From the NCBI GenBank assembly GCA_014706385.1, contig JACGZH010000003.1, positions 372,001 to 436,000 on the forward strand: a stretch of 64,000 nt of DNA, in the 5' to 3' direction. The notes under the pieces were generated by a model. The model did not search any database. It saw only the letters and a list, made by a program, of their open reading frames with translations, and was not told the origin of the DNA. Made by a program: the position numbers and the translations under genes. Each line of letters begins with the position of its first letter. The stretch's first letter is position 1. This DNA is from Phaffia rhodozyma. Its lineage: Eukaryota > Basidiomycota > Tremellomycetes > Cystofilobasidiales > Mrakiaceae. This document shows positions 22,140 to 34,700 of this stretch, piece after piece.

Positions 22140-25077
22140 ATGCCTCTTGAGCTCAAGCGGCCGTTAGACCAAGATTTTGTCGGCTTATCGGCAGTCGTCT
22201 TGTCACCCTTCGCTCGAACTAGCGCAGACGAGTCATCCTCCGAATCCGAGCTCAAGAAGCTCAAACCTTCTCAGTCCTCGACCTCTGACTTGTCGGTCTG
22301 CAGCAGAGAAGAAGGTTGTTCTGGTATCAAGGCTGATAGTATCGAGAATGAGCTGGATGCATCGATTAGTAGCAACAGCGCAAAGGACAAGGGGAAAGGA
22401 AAGGCCACTTTTATCGTGAACAACGCCGAGAAGACAAATTTTGTCCAGGAACATCCTACCATCGCTCAGGATCAACCTCCGGAACACTCAAAGTACCACA
22501 AGTTCATTGAAGACGTTGAAAGCGAGCTCTGGTGTGGAATCTGTGCTGCTATCCTATACAAAGTAAGCGAGTCATCTCTCAAGGACCGGATACCGATCCT
22601 GGCAATAGGCAGCCAACTCCGGATCGCATGAAAGCATTTCATCATGTAACAATCTCAACTTGGACTGATCACTAATTTGATGTCATTCATTCAAGCCGGT
22701 CACAATTCACCCTTGTGGCCATGCCTTCTGTTCTTCTTGTCTCTGCTCATACTTGAAGGTCGGTCACCTCAGGATTAATTGACATATTGACCGCATATAA
22801 TCGATGGCTCATTTACACACTCTATTATATGGCAAAACAAAGTCTACCCAGCCGACTCCTTACAGCTGTCCTTCTTGTCGGACGGCAGCCAGCTCAGCCA
22901 CATTCTCTCGTGTTCTATCAGGTCTAGTAAACGTCTTAGTTACGTTAGTACCTTCACCTATCAATCTCGTTTGTCAGCTGGGGTGATGAACCGACTTGTG
23001 TATTTCTATTCTCTTTATAGACATGCGCCTGAGAAGGCTAGAACTCAAAACGAAATGGACCAGGCCGATCAGATATGGAAACATGGAGATATCTTTGGAG
23101 TGCGTCTGCTCATTATTTGAGATTAAAAGATCGAGCGCATACTGATCGTTTGACTCTTTTCAGTTTGGATGCCCTCCTTCTCCATTTTCCGTTCATCGGC
23201 CGACCGAGATTTATAGGCCTTGCAGATACTGTATGCCTAACAATCCGTATGGTTGGGCCTGTCCGGTACCTGTACGTACGCACTCTTCGATGATCGACTT
23301 GATCCGGCTCAGCTCATCTCCCTTCTCGAATTTCGTCAAGATATCTACCATCGATTCAGGCGGACAACTGTATCCTCTAGACGGACGTCAGTTATATTTC
23401 AGTTTTCTTCTTTCATCCGCCGTTCCTGTTTCTGATGATTTCTCCCTTATAGCGTGTCCTGACGGACACTTCACGTGCTCTTCGTGCTCCCGACTGACAG
23501 CCACTGGCTCTCCTGTTGCCGCGCAGTGTTCAATTTGCGAAGACGGGTAAGTCACACGTATCGTCAAGTTGACCAGAACCATGTTGATGCCCAGCTTTTT
23601 TCTTATCTTCTAGGTATTGCGGCTCTTCCCGAAGTTGCTCACCTTCATTGCTTTCAATGTCTAGTCCTGGCTCTTCTTGGGGCAGAGATAACCACTCATT
23701 TGCGGATGGAATATTTGATCCTCAGAGTGACGAGCTATTGAACGCATTTAGAGATAACACAGGTTTGTTCCAATTTGTCATCTTACATCTTCAATATTTG
23801 GACGGATTGTTGACTGAACTTTTCGCCTTTTGGAACTCTTTATCTAGAGGAATTAAGAATTTTGGGAGGTTAGTATTTTTTATTCTACAAGGTCAAGTAC
23901 ACATTTGTGTCCCAACTGACACCAGTCTTCTATGCAGAGTATATATCGGACACACCGTCTATCACACCCGCCCGTGTCCATTCTGACATTCTAGCGTGGC
24001 TTCGGAGCGATCAGGGTAAAGATTCAGGAGGCATCAGAGGTATCTTCCGTCGAGTTGATGAAGGAATCCATTCAAATCTGTCCGAGGACAAGTCAATTGT
24101 CAGGACTTGCCAAAGCTGTGTGGATGACTTAATCGCGTGAGCATCACTTGTCTTTGAGCATGCTTGAGGCTGGTACGTCCTTAACGTATGTTTCTTTCCG
24201 ATGTCTTAGATGTGGTCTATACGAATGGTGGGCGCGTTTGAGACCTACAGTATTCGAAGAGCTCGAAAAGGCTGTTCGAGAGAAACCAGATTGCAAGAAT
24301 GGAAGGCAGTGCTTTAGACAGGGCAATGCAGGTGAATCTGCCACGGCTTTTTCAAGTTCATCTTCCTGCTACTAATCTGTGTCGTCCTTTGCTTGTCTGT
24401 GATAATCTTTTGATAGGTCATTCGAAAAAATTCAATCACGTTTGCTCTCCTCTAGTATGTTGTTCATGTATCGGCCGAAAAGAGAAGGTATTGTTTCATC
24501 ATGCGCTAATCTCCTATCATGTTTCTTCTTTCACTTTTCTCAATAGCCGTCGGATATCATTGACACAGTAGTGCAAGACGACAATCCCATTCTCCGACCT
24601 CTAGCTTTCCCCCCATCCTCTATCCAACGTCTCTCATCGCAACAAAGCTCCTTTTCCAATGCATCTTCTCTGACAAATGAGGATGAGTCTGCGCCTGGTG
24701 CTGGACTTTCAGCTCCAATCCACAAAGATATGCTTAGCGCGAGCTCGGATCCAAGACCTTTTGTACCGGGGCGGCTTCCATTGTGCAGTTCCTCTTCTGA
24801 GATCCTCACAAATTTCTCGAAGTATTCATCGGATGTTGACCAAGCCACATCCCCTACGCGCGTCTCATCTTCTGACGAAAGAGACAGCAACCTCTCAATC
24901 TCCGATGGATTGGTATCCACATCTAGTACTATTAAGTCTCTGTCTCCTCACTCAGTCTTTCAGCCAAGCGGAACAGCGCCCGAAGAGGACAAGTCGTTTC
25001 ATGACGAGGCCGATTCAAGCATGGAGACCTTATTGGGAGACGATGGTCCTACCAAAGAATTAGATGTTATGATGTAG
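22140..25077 (+). CDS. CHFR-like E3 ubiquitin ligase: RING plus PBZ zinc finger, no FHA domain
   Basis: A RING E3 related to the mitotic-stress ligase CHFR. The start at 22140 (MPLELKRPLDQDF) opens a Ser/Glu-rich region of about 120 residues. The RING follows: LWCGICAAILYKPVTIHPCGH spread over an intron, then FCSSCLCSYL and CPSCR (22530-22890). A cysteine-rich middle (YRPCRYCMPNNP; CPDGHFTCSSCSRL; QCSICEDGYCG) and a helical stretch with FRRVDEG lead to TCQSCVDDLIACGLYEWW. After an intron comes KPDCKNGRQCFRQ joined to NAGHSKKFNHVC (24290-24450). That is C-x5-C-x7-H-x5-H, matching the poly(ADP-ribose)-binding PBZ finger. This RING, Cys-rich, PBZ order is that of CHFR, whose N-terminal FHA is absent here. 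A Ser/Asp-rich tail ends at 25077. The intron boundaries in 23280-23470 are the least certain. Confidence 0.8.
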
Positions 25078-25511
25078 TGTCTTATCGTGTTTTTTTTCTT
25101 CTTTCTGTGTTCCTTTCTGTTGTGCTAGTCCAGCCGTGCTTGTCTTTCTTCCTTCCCTTCGTCTTGTTTTTCTTGACCGTTCATGACTTATGTTCTGTAT
25201 GCTTGTATTCTCCTCCTAATCACCACATTAACGTCTACCTACGCTTGTGTGTTCTTGTTTCACGACCTTACTTCAATTTCATATTTTTTCCGTACTGTTA
25301 TGACATTTTTTCATCTCTCAGTTTCATGTCTTGTTTGTGATTAAGCCAATCTTCTGGGCGGGTGTATGCGTAATCCTTTCCCCCCTTAAGCTTCTTCAAG
25401 GCAGGTCTGGATTCTTCTGTCTGATTTCTCATTCACATAATACAGACAGTCGATTACAAAGTAACCATACATCACGGATCAAGCTCCTACTGTCACGGTT
25501 TAAACCTCTCC
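25078..25511. other. Convergent spacer between two RING genes
   Basis: T-rich 3' sequence, 434 bp, between the stop of the CHFR-like gene and the stop of the minus-strand RING gene. No gene or structured RNA is apparent; it probably consists of two 3' UTRs. Confidence 0.5.
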
Positions 25512-26697
25512 CTAACCATACATCGACATAAAACTTGTGTCTTCCTCTTCCCTAGCTGCAGAAGCATCTGTAGGCGGCGCGGGAGTTGAAAAGCTACCAG
25601 AAAAAAGCGAAGCTAAAAGATCTTGTGCTTCTTGACGAGGATCGGCCGGCAAGACGTTAGGAGGAGCTGTACCTGGGGTACCCGTTGTGGAGGATGTGGA
25701 TGGAGTTTCGACCGATAGATCGCATTTTTTCCTGCAGAGAGGACATGAATTGGACTGTTTGTCAGAAAAGAGAAGCAAATAGTAATTAAACAACACGTTG
25801 GGTTCGAGTAAGTAGAACAAGAAAGTTCAAATCACTTTTGCTAGCCATTGAGCGGCGTCTCTTCTACAGAAGAAATGACGGCACTCCGATCCAATTTGTA
25901 CAATTCCAAGATTATCGGTTGACACGGCCGGTGAATCAAGTGCTAGATTAAGCTCTTCTCTGAGTTTTATAATCAAGAGGAAATATGATGATCGACATCG
26001 GGTTGACATGTTTTTCACAGAGAATCTAGTTCGGGCTTCTGCTTGTAACGAATGATACATGTTTGGAAACTACATACTCGTGAAGTAAGATTTTATACGG
26101 CGTTTGGCAAATTGCACAGGCATCGTCTACATTAAGAAAAACGAGAATACAATCAGTTCGGCGTCGACGGGTAGACAACTGAGATTGTCTCGAACAAACC
26201 CGTTGTGCTTGATATATCTTGACTGGTAAGCGATGGTAGGGATGATATATACTTGTCGGAAGCTCCACCATGAATTCTGTATATGATGACCAAGAGGCTT
26301 GAGGCAATGGATCTGGCATGGACGAATGATAGACTACAACCTTACCTTCCAAGCGTACCAGCCATTGCTTCCACCAGACCTTCTCCGACGATTCTTCGCC
26401 CTAAGAACAAGAATCGGTACGTACACAAGCATGTCCTTGATGAGCTATCTACCGTGGAAGGTGTTCCTGGTCGCAGATTGCTGTATGACAGACCTTGAGA
26501 ATCAACTAAGAAGATGCCTTCTCCTCCCGTCGCCTGGAGCTCGTCCAGAATATCATCTAAAGAGAACCCTGGACTCTCTATCTCCGGATTGGCAGTACTT
26601 GGATGATCGTCTGATCATGAAAACAAACAGTTCATCAGTAACAATAAGACACGACAAAGAAACGAAGTCAAGGAAGGATACCTTCGTATGTAGACAT
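25512..26697 (-). CDS. Small RING-type zinc finger protein, probable E3 ligase
   Basis: A compact RING protein of about 250 residues. The ATG at 26697 gives MSTYE, spliced across 26681-26630 to DDHPSTANPEIESPGFSLD. Further exons give SMPDPLPQASWSSYTEFMV and then DDACAICQTPYKILLHEY (first zinc-ligand pair, near 26110). The exon near 25940-25830 reads ECRHFFCRRDAAQWLAK, and the last exon opens with NSCPLCRKKC. Together these form a C-x2-C ... C-x-H-x2-C ... C-x2-C RING with a long central insert (REELNLALDSPAV). A Ser/Thr/Pro-rich tail ends MSMYG. Substrate and pathway are unknown. Its acidic, Pro-rich flanks resemble E2-docking RING proteins generally and no specific family. The junction near 26230-26160 is uncertain. 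Confidence 0.72.
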
Positions 26698-26850
26698 TGA
26701 TGGTGGTGATGGGCATAATTCACTTCTACATACGCACGCAAACGCGTCCGAAGAAATAATCTCCACTTGTGTAGATAAGATTACGACGTGCCTGATTTAT
26801 ATTTCTTGTATCCATCATCATCGTCCATCGAGTCCTCTCCTCTTTTTCAA
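26698..26850. promoter_or_regulatory. Divergent promoter between the RING gene and PIF1
   Basis: Only 153 bp separate the two ATGs, so the two genes must share core promoter sequence. The plus-strand side is C/T-rich before the PIF1 ATG. A TGATGGTGGTGATGG run lies near the RING-gene start. Confidence 0.45.
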
Positions 26851-29800
26851 ATGGCAGCTCACAAACAATCCTTGAGGGTTCCTGTGATACCAAAGACAGA
26901 CCGACTACCTGTCGTCCTTAATTCAACTGAATCTCTCACTCGCACAACTAATTCGAAAGAATGTCGGTCAGTGGACCAGTCAGACAAGTTAAAAATCACC
27001 GATGATGCGATCGACTCTGACGACGAGTTTGATGACCTGGAGAGCGAGGAGATCGAACTGCTCATGTCCCAATACGATCAACCTGTGAGTGTAGAGATAT
27101 GATTCACTTCATATGCATATATTATGACTGATGTTTCGTTCCGTTGTTCTTTACTTGAACCAAAAGCCATCAAGCAGCTTACCCAGCTCAGCTCAGACAA
27201 TGGGCAGCTCCTTTCACTCCACCCCTTTGTCCTCACAGCCGGTGGAACGAATTTCTTCCACCTATTCTACGCTCATATCCTCGTTTTTGGAACTCGCTTT
27301 AAATATGGAACCCAACACTGTCACGCCTCGTCAAAAGTCTGACGCTGCCAAGACAAGCCGGAAGGGTACAGAGACGCTTCGAAGGAAGAGAAACGAGAGA
27401 AGCCAATCGAATGGTCCCATAGATGAGGAGGAGCCTCCGTCTTCTATATATCTGACGAACCCTTCGTCGTCTACGCACAAAGATACTTCAAGCTTGACTA
27501 GAATAAGCTCTTATGATATCCAAACAGTGAGGAGACTCCTTTCATCGACGAGCGACTTGATACTTGATAACATATGCTATGGTCCGCTTCTTCGTTGTTT
27601 CGCAAATCTCATCAGACATCTTCATCGTCAAGTCTACCCATACCTTCATCCTCTTTCGAGCCGATAATCTCCTCAACATCAGCTACCTATGAGCTTTCTC
27701 CTTCGCCTTCCTTGTCTTTGTGCGACCTTACCTTGACAGATGAATCGGAAGCGCTGCAAAGCAAACTAAGTTCTGAGCAGCGCGATGTACTTCGATTAGT
27801 ATTGGACGGAGAATCAGTATTTTTTTCGGGACCGGCAGGTGCGTGCATCTTTTTAGCAATCCTTGTTGGACTTTGAATTCGTCACAGTTTCGTTCAACAT
27901 CGTTAATGTTTGTCTACATCTTGGATTATAGGTACAGGAAAGTCATTCCTTTTGAAAGAGATTATCCGACAGCTTCAAGATCGTGGGCAATCGATAGGTA
28001 TGTAATCAGATTTTCACTTCTCCGATGCAAGAAGATCAGAAAGATACCGCTTCATCAGGCTTCTTCTTGCTGAACAGCTGAGTGTCCTCTGTTGATTAAT
28101 GCATTTCATTGCAGCCATCACTGCTACGACTGGAATTGCTGCTCTTCCACTTCAAGGTTCGTCCAAAAACATTTGTTCTGTTGGCTTTTAATAAAATCTT
28201 CACTCAAACCCTCCCAACCCGTTCTTCTCCAGGTCAAACTATTCACTCATGGGCAGGTATTGGTCAAGGTCAACTGCCTGCTGAAGCTCTGTATCGAGCA
28301 ATTGCCAAGTTGACATGGGACAAGGATCAAGGTACATGGGTAGAGAGAAATCCGCCAATAACAAGTTTTGCGCTAGACCGTTGGAGAGAGGTTGATATTC
28401 TTGTCATAGTGAGTGCATGATTGTATATCTGAAAGGTCGCGTGTGCTTTAGGGCCCTGACAAAGTTGTTTTTATTTTCGGTTTGGCGCTTACATCAGGAC
28501 GAACTGAGCATGTTGGATGGGGTACTGGTATGTGACTAAACTTATCCGAATCCTACTCGTAGTCTCTTCTATTCATTCCCTGGGCAAGGATACTTTGACT
28601 TCAGTTCGACAAGCTTGAGTATATAGCTAGAAACGCACGAAAGAATGAGAATCCCTTCGTGAGTGCTCCACTTGATCATCTTGATCGGCGCATGTTTGAA
28701 TACGCGCTCGCTGAGAGCGAGATATTGATCCGCAAGCTTGAACATCATCTTTTTGTCGTTTTTGACCGGGGCATAATAAAACTTTTAGGGAGGCATACAG
28801 GTATCGAAAACTCTGTTGTCTTATCAGTTTCAAACTTCAACGTTGAACTGACGACCAATTCTATTGTTTTCCCTTCAGCTGGTTCTGTTGGGTGACTTCT
28901 TTCAGCTTCCTCCTGTAGCTAACAAAGGACAGAATGCGACGTTCGCGTTTGAAGCTAGCTCTTGGAGTGAATGTGTGAACAACGTTGTTATGCTGAAGAA
29001 AGTATTTAGACAAAAAGACGAGAACTTTGTCAACGTGCTGAGTGAGTCTGACGGTGTTTACCTGCCTTACTGTGAGATCGGTGAACTACGCGACAAACGC
29101 TGTGACTTGACATCCTTCTTCTTTGATTTGAAGACCAAATGCGGATTGATCGGCTTGATGAGAACAGCATAAAGTTACTCACAGGACTTTCTAGAGCGCC
29201 TGAAGGCCGAGCATTGACAGAACTGTGTGTCTTCTTATTCCTCTATAGAACGGGCGAATGATGAGTAGATCTAACAATACCGCAATCTAATTAGGTATCC
29301 CACCCGTTCTCAAGTCACTCGGGCGAACACTCTCCGCTTAGGTTCCTTAACGGGAGCCCTGATCAAATATCCGGCGATTGACTATCCAGGCTGTACTCCA
29401 TCGGGAAAGAAGGTCGAACCTGAGCGGGTTCGAATAGCATTAAGAGCTTGTAGGGCGGCTGATACAGTCGAGTTGAAAGTCGGAGCGAGAGTGATGCTTC
29501 TAGTGAACCTTGGGTTAGGATGTTTACCACAAGCCCGAACGCTCACGAGCTTTCGACTGATATCTGTCTTGCCTTTTTCCTTTCTTTTTTCTTACCGCGC
29601 ATGCGCGATATAGGAAAGATCACCCTAACTTGGTCAATGGCTCTACAGGCTCCGTGGTTCAGTTTCTGAACCTAGAAACTGCCCGTCGGAAAAACATAAG
29701 GATTGCTGAGCAGACCATCCGAGGATCCGATGGCAGAGATCCATTGGAAATAACGGTGCCCCTTCCAACTGTCGGAAAGGTACCCAAAGTATTTCCGGTC

Positions 29801-30584
29801 ATCAAGGTGAGCCTAACTTTAATTCAAGTGAAACTTCGTCTGAAGGGATGACAAATGGGTGTTTTAGAAACTGAGTGACCATGTTTTCTTTCTAATTTAA
29901 AATGATAGTTTGACACAGAAACACTGCTGATTCCTTCATTCCGGTTCGAGGAACAATCGAGCTTTGGGCCGAGTGGGCGGACTTATGTTGAGGCCACAAG
30001 AGTCCAAATCCCTCTGATGCTCGGTGAGTGCAAGAAACTTCAACTACATCTATATAAGTACCAACCCTAACCCTAACTCCAATACGTGAACTCTCTGCTT
30101 CTTTTTGTTTATACGTCTTTTCCTTTTCTGCGCTCGATCGGAAAAACTGAAGGATGGGCGCTCTCAATCCACAAAAGTCAAGGAATGACATTGACAGATC
30201 TAAAGATTGACCTGGACAGGACGTTTGAGAAAGGGCAGGCGTACGTCGGTATAAGCAGATGCGTCTCTCTACAGCGTTTACAAGTCAGTTTCCTTTCTTT
30301 CTTGTCCTTCTGATCCTTTGTTTATCCTGTAGAAGATCGAGATCGAAGACTTTCGGGACCGATCACTAACGGGTGTCTGATGACTTGATCTGGCTCGATT
30401 TCCTCAGGTGCTGAATTTCAACATTGACAAGTACGTTCGCTTTCTTTCCCGTCCTCTCCGTTTCTTTTTACCCATTCAAGGTACTTTCCTTCGGATAACT
30501 AATTGAACATCCAAAATTCGACAGAGTCCGCGCACATCCCAAAGTCATCCGATGGGCTCGGGATCTTCTCCCTGAGCTGGACTA
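26851..30584 (+). CDS. PIF1-family 5'-3' DNA helicase
   Basis: A superfamily 1B helicase of the Pif1 family, which unwinds G-quadruplexes and DNA-RNA hybrids and acts at telomeres, replication forks and mitochondrial DNA. The start at 26851 gives [15 protein letters not shown] and an acidic, Ser-rich N-terminal region. The helicase core opens with [22 protein letters not shown] and Walker [16 protein letters not shown] (near 27835-27970). It continues with [21 protein letters not shown], Walker [27 protein letters not shown] and the [10 protein letters not shown] segment. The C-terminal motifs are [35 protein letters not shown] and [19 protein letters not shown]. The last residues are ARDLLPELD, stop at 30584. 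More than ten introns. The N-terminal junctions between 27080 and 27660 are uncertain, as two frames are open there. Confidence 0.93.
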
Positions 30585-31765
30585 ACCTCCGTTCACCCAC
30601 CCATCTTCCAGATACTTGATCCCTTTCCCTTCTCCGCTTTCGTAGATTTATTGACCCCCCGGGCGGTTCGAATGTCTCGGATGTGAAACTAGATATCTAA
30701 GATGTATCGGCTGCGTAAGATCGGAACCCGGATTCGAATTTCCGAAAGCCGGGGTGGAACGAAACGAGTACATTACAATAGAACGGCCAACATCAGATCA
30801 GATCAGACCAGGGAACAAAAGAAAGTTTCAGAGCAATTTTTTAATAGATAGATGAAAAGGAAGAGGTGTAAAGAGAACAGTCGATGTCCATGGTCATATC
30901 TATGTTTGCGTCTGGGTAAAGAGTTGAAGTTTGAGTTGAATGCCAGTCTGACTGTCAGCTCCAATGATCTACCTGGGAAAGACCACCTGATGGCACAGAT
31001 GATGAGAAACACTCAAAACTAGCCGGTCAAACAGACACACAAAAGTGAAAACGCAGAAGGAGTATACAAAAAAGGAATCTTATATCTTCCAAAAACGGAC
31101 CAAAGTAAAGAAGCCGAATGAGAGCCATCATGAACTCGGGAGAAAAGGAAAGTGAAGTGATGAAGTTAAAGAAGAAAAGTCAAGAGTGAACAGAAAAGAA
31201 AGGGGTTCAGAAGAGGGGGAGATGCAAAACAGAGATAAAGATGAAGACAAAAGAGAAGGCGGGAGGAAGGAAGAGGTATTATGAGATTAGAACGGGGAAA
31301 TTTGAGATTTCGAGACTTTTCTCTTTCAGCTTTGAACTCCAGAAAACAGCAGAGATCCAGGGCCAGAGAAAAGGAGATAGAAACAGAGGAGAAAAAGAAC
31401 GAATAGATGGGCTACAGAGCGGTTCACTCTGCCGGCGATTGACCAAACGATAGAGCGTAAACGTTGGATTGTCAAAAGGCGAAAGAAAAGTAAAAAAAAA
31501 ACGGGATGTGAGAAGGAACACACACGGAGAGAAGAAAGTGATGAAACATATTGGGGCTATAGACACGAGCATAAACAAACAGGCCGGCGGCAAGATTGAT
31601 CAAGAATGAAAGAAGGAAGAGATATTACGAAAAGCAGACAAAGCCGACCCGGAAGGACGACGGGGAATTTGATTGAGAAAGGATAAAACAAAAAGATCAG
31701 GGACTCTGAGAAGGAAAAGTGTCGAGGTACCACAAGAAGAAAGGGACAAGACCCCCCTCAGGCGA
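30585..31765. other. Convergent spacer, 1.2 kb, no gene seen
   Basis: It lies between the PIF1 stop and the PP2A B' stop. The first 200 bp are mixed; the rest is strongly A/G-rich on the plus strand, so it reads as a pyrimidine-rich minus strand. Short frames here are low-complexity. An inverted-repeat-like AGATCGGAACCCGGATTCGAA near 30719 was checked as a tRNA and rejected. Confidence 0.5.
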
Positions 31766-34700
31766 TTAATTATCACTAAGAGTTCGAACAGGTGCACCTA
31801 AATCATTCTCGAGAGACCGATGGGCTCTCAAGTCACGTAAGACTTGAGGGTCAACTGGGAAAGTCAAAGTGGGAAGCATTTCTAGTCAGTCACAAACTGG
31901 AACAGTACGATCGAGACGGGCAAAAAGGAGGTACATACGGGGCAAGGCGCTTTTTCTACGCACGTGCGGACCACCGGGACTCGTCGAGGCCGCTGCAGCT
32001 GCTGTCGTCGGTGATAATCCAAAATCCTCGTGCTCACCCTGCGGGACCATCTCCGTTCGGTCGACAGGGATAGATTCCAATTGGAATGGGGCACCTCCCA
32101 AACCACCGTCACTGGCGAAAGAATCCATACCGATATTGTTCTGAAGTTCCATCGAGACGTCTGTCATATCTTCTTCCTCTGCTGGTGCCGGTCTGGGAGG
32201 AGCCGGCGCTGTCAACGCTTTCGGTAGCGGACCGGTCGCGCCTGAAGCTTCCCTATTTTGAATAGCGGCGTCTCGGAGAGACTCCCATTCATCATATCTG
32301 GTCTGTATCTTTTTCCGTTCTCTGCAAAAGGTCATATGGGGTCAGCGATTGAGATGAAAAGCGTAGATTGAATTAGTAGACTACGATAGGAACTCACTGT
32401 TGACGGGCGATCTTGAAATTTTCAGAGCACTGATTGAACAGCGTCGGATTGATCTCCATGAACAGTTTCAGAGCGTTATAGACCATGCCATGAATAGTAC
32501 TGGTTACATAGAAAGAAAAGGCCAAATGGTGGTGAGTAGAGCTGAACGCTAAATGTAAACGAATAAATCAGAATCTCTTATCACTCACCGGTTCCAATGA
32601 GATTTCGAGTTTTGGTAGAGCGCGGGGAAGACGATAGGGAGGATGACCGAGATGTTGTCACCCATGAGGTTGACGATGTACTCGTTGTTCCAATAATAAA
32701 GCGCACGTTCGGCCACCTGGAAATGTTGAGAGTTTACACATCGGGCGAGCTGCTGGAACAACGGGATTTGGATCTTTTGGAATTCAACAGCCTCGATGAC
32801 GTCAAGGATCTCTTCAACCTCGTTAAGGAACATGACCTCTTTCGGGGAGTTGACTTTCGGCCAATACCTTAAGAGACCGAGTAGGACTTCTTCAGTCAAC
32901 GTCGCGTCCTTCTCGAGGAACTGAACAACACAGTACGCCAGCTGGGGATGGTAGAGTGCGAGGGACTTTGCTTTGTGTAGCGGGATGAGTACCCTAGTGA
33001 GGAACGTTTTGTGTTCCTCCTTGAGTGGAAGGGCGAAACCATTGATGATAGAACCAAGAATCTCGAGTAGCTCGGCAATCCCGTTGTGTCGCTCAGTCTC
33101 GTATATGAAGGCAAAAAAGACGTTGTTGATGGACCGACGGATGAAGGCTCGTAGATTAAGAAACTTTCCATAAATTCGGTGCAGCGTCGTCTTGAGAAAA
33201 TCTCTTTCTCGGGGATCTTCACTGTCGAATAAATCCAAGAGCTAGAATAGCCAGGTAGACGGACGCATACACCCATGAATCAATTAGCCTGATTATTCTG
33301 GCTGACGTGTACACGAACTTGAACGTTCACACACGGATCAAGAAAAGAAAAACGGAGACGAACCTGGAGGACGAAGGACTGGTCAATGTACTTTTTGGCG
33401 GTGTTGGTGTTGAAATCTGGGGACTCTACAAAGCGAAGGAAGAATTCATAGACGATCTGAAGATGGGGCCAAGCTAGTTCGAGTACGGGCTCGTCTTCTT
33501 CTGGGTCGAATGCGTCGCCTGTCGGATTCACCTGAGGTGGGATTGAACGGAACAGATTCGATGCAAACTGAAAGACAGACGGAACGAAGTCAACGGTGGA
33601 TGTCAAGGAAGAGAAGACATGAGAGTGAATTGAACTTACCATGGAGACGACCTCAGGATAGATCTCTTCGGCAATTTGACCTCTGGTGGTGGTGATATAC
33701 TCGAGGAGCTCGTGGAGAGTTTGACCCTTGATTTCTTTTCCTTGGAGATCGCCATTGGGATCGTTGAAATTGAAGACGACCGAGCATTGCTGAAGTTTGT
33801 GGATAAACAACTCGGATCGCTCGCCAGCCGGGACCTCTGTTTGAGTACGACCAAGAAGAAAGAATGTGTGAGCATGTGTGTTTGGGTAGGAATGTAACAG
33901 AGAGGGAAGAAAGAGAAGAGAATTTGAGAAAAAGGAAGAGGAAGAAGAAGAGAAGGGGAGAATGATAGAAACAACACTGGAGAAATACTCCTGAACGTAC
34001 CGTGGAAACCAGGGAGTTGTTCCAATTCAACTCGTTCTGCCGAATGGAACCAACTGCTCCGTTGCTTTCTGGGTGCCTTGCCGCCGATCACAGGGATCAT
34101 GTCCTTTGGGCCTACACCATTTCTTAGTCTTCCCAACGCACCACTTTTTGGGGGAGTAGCCTCCAAGTCGGCTCCGGGAGACATTGATCGGGCGCCGGAT
34201 CCGTGGGGAACAAGCGGATCCTGTGGCATCTCCATCGCTGTGACAACGACGGGCGGGGCAGGCGAGGTCTTGTCCGGTCCGTGGGATGGCTGCATCTTTC
34301 TGTCAGGGGTGAGAGGTGTTGACTGGTTTGGAGACGACGGAGATGATCTATTGGCTGGGGAAGACGACAGGCTTGTTGCCCCGACGAGGTTCGAGAGCGA
34401 TGTTTGGGCCGGGGTCGAGTTGGACGTGTTGATCGGGATCGTCTGTGATTTTGTGCCGTTTGAGGGAGCAGCCTGGAAGGATGAGGTAGAGGTGGTGGCA
34501 GGCACGGCATTCTTTTTTGAATCACTCGTCGAACTCTTGCTCCGTGAGAGCTAAGGGTGAGTGGTTAAATGAGCACGGGTGGAGGAGGGAGAGGGAGAGG
34601 GAGAGGGAGAGGAAGGACAGCACAGGCAGCGAAGGCAGAAGAAACAAAAGATCGGGTCAGTCAGATGAACGTCTCGCTCTGAAAGAAGAAGGAGAAGAAG

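Noticed and set aside
30680..30760. tRNA-like GGTTCGAAT box and GATTCGAAT nearby
   Set aside because: The flanking bases do not pair into T and acceptor stems, and no A box or anticodon arm fits at the right distance on either strand.
34078..34554. 158-codon plus-strand frame antisense to PP2A B'
   Set aside because: It overlaps the Ser/Pro-rich N-terminal exon of the B56 gene on the other strand and has no identifiable domain.
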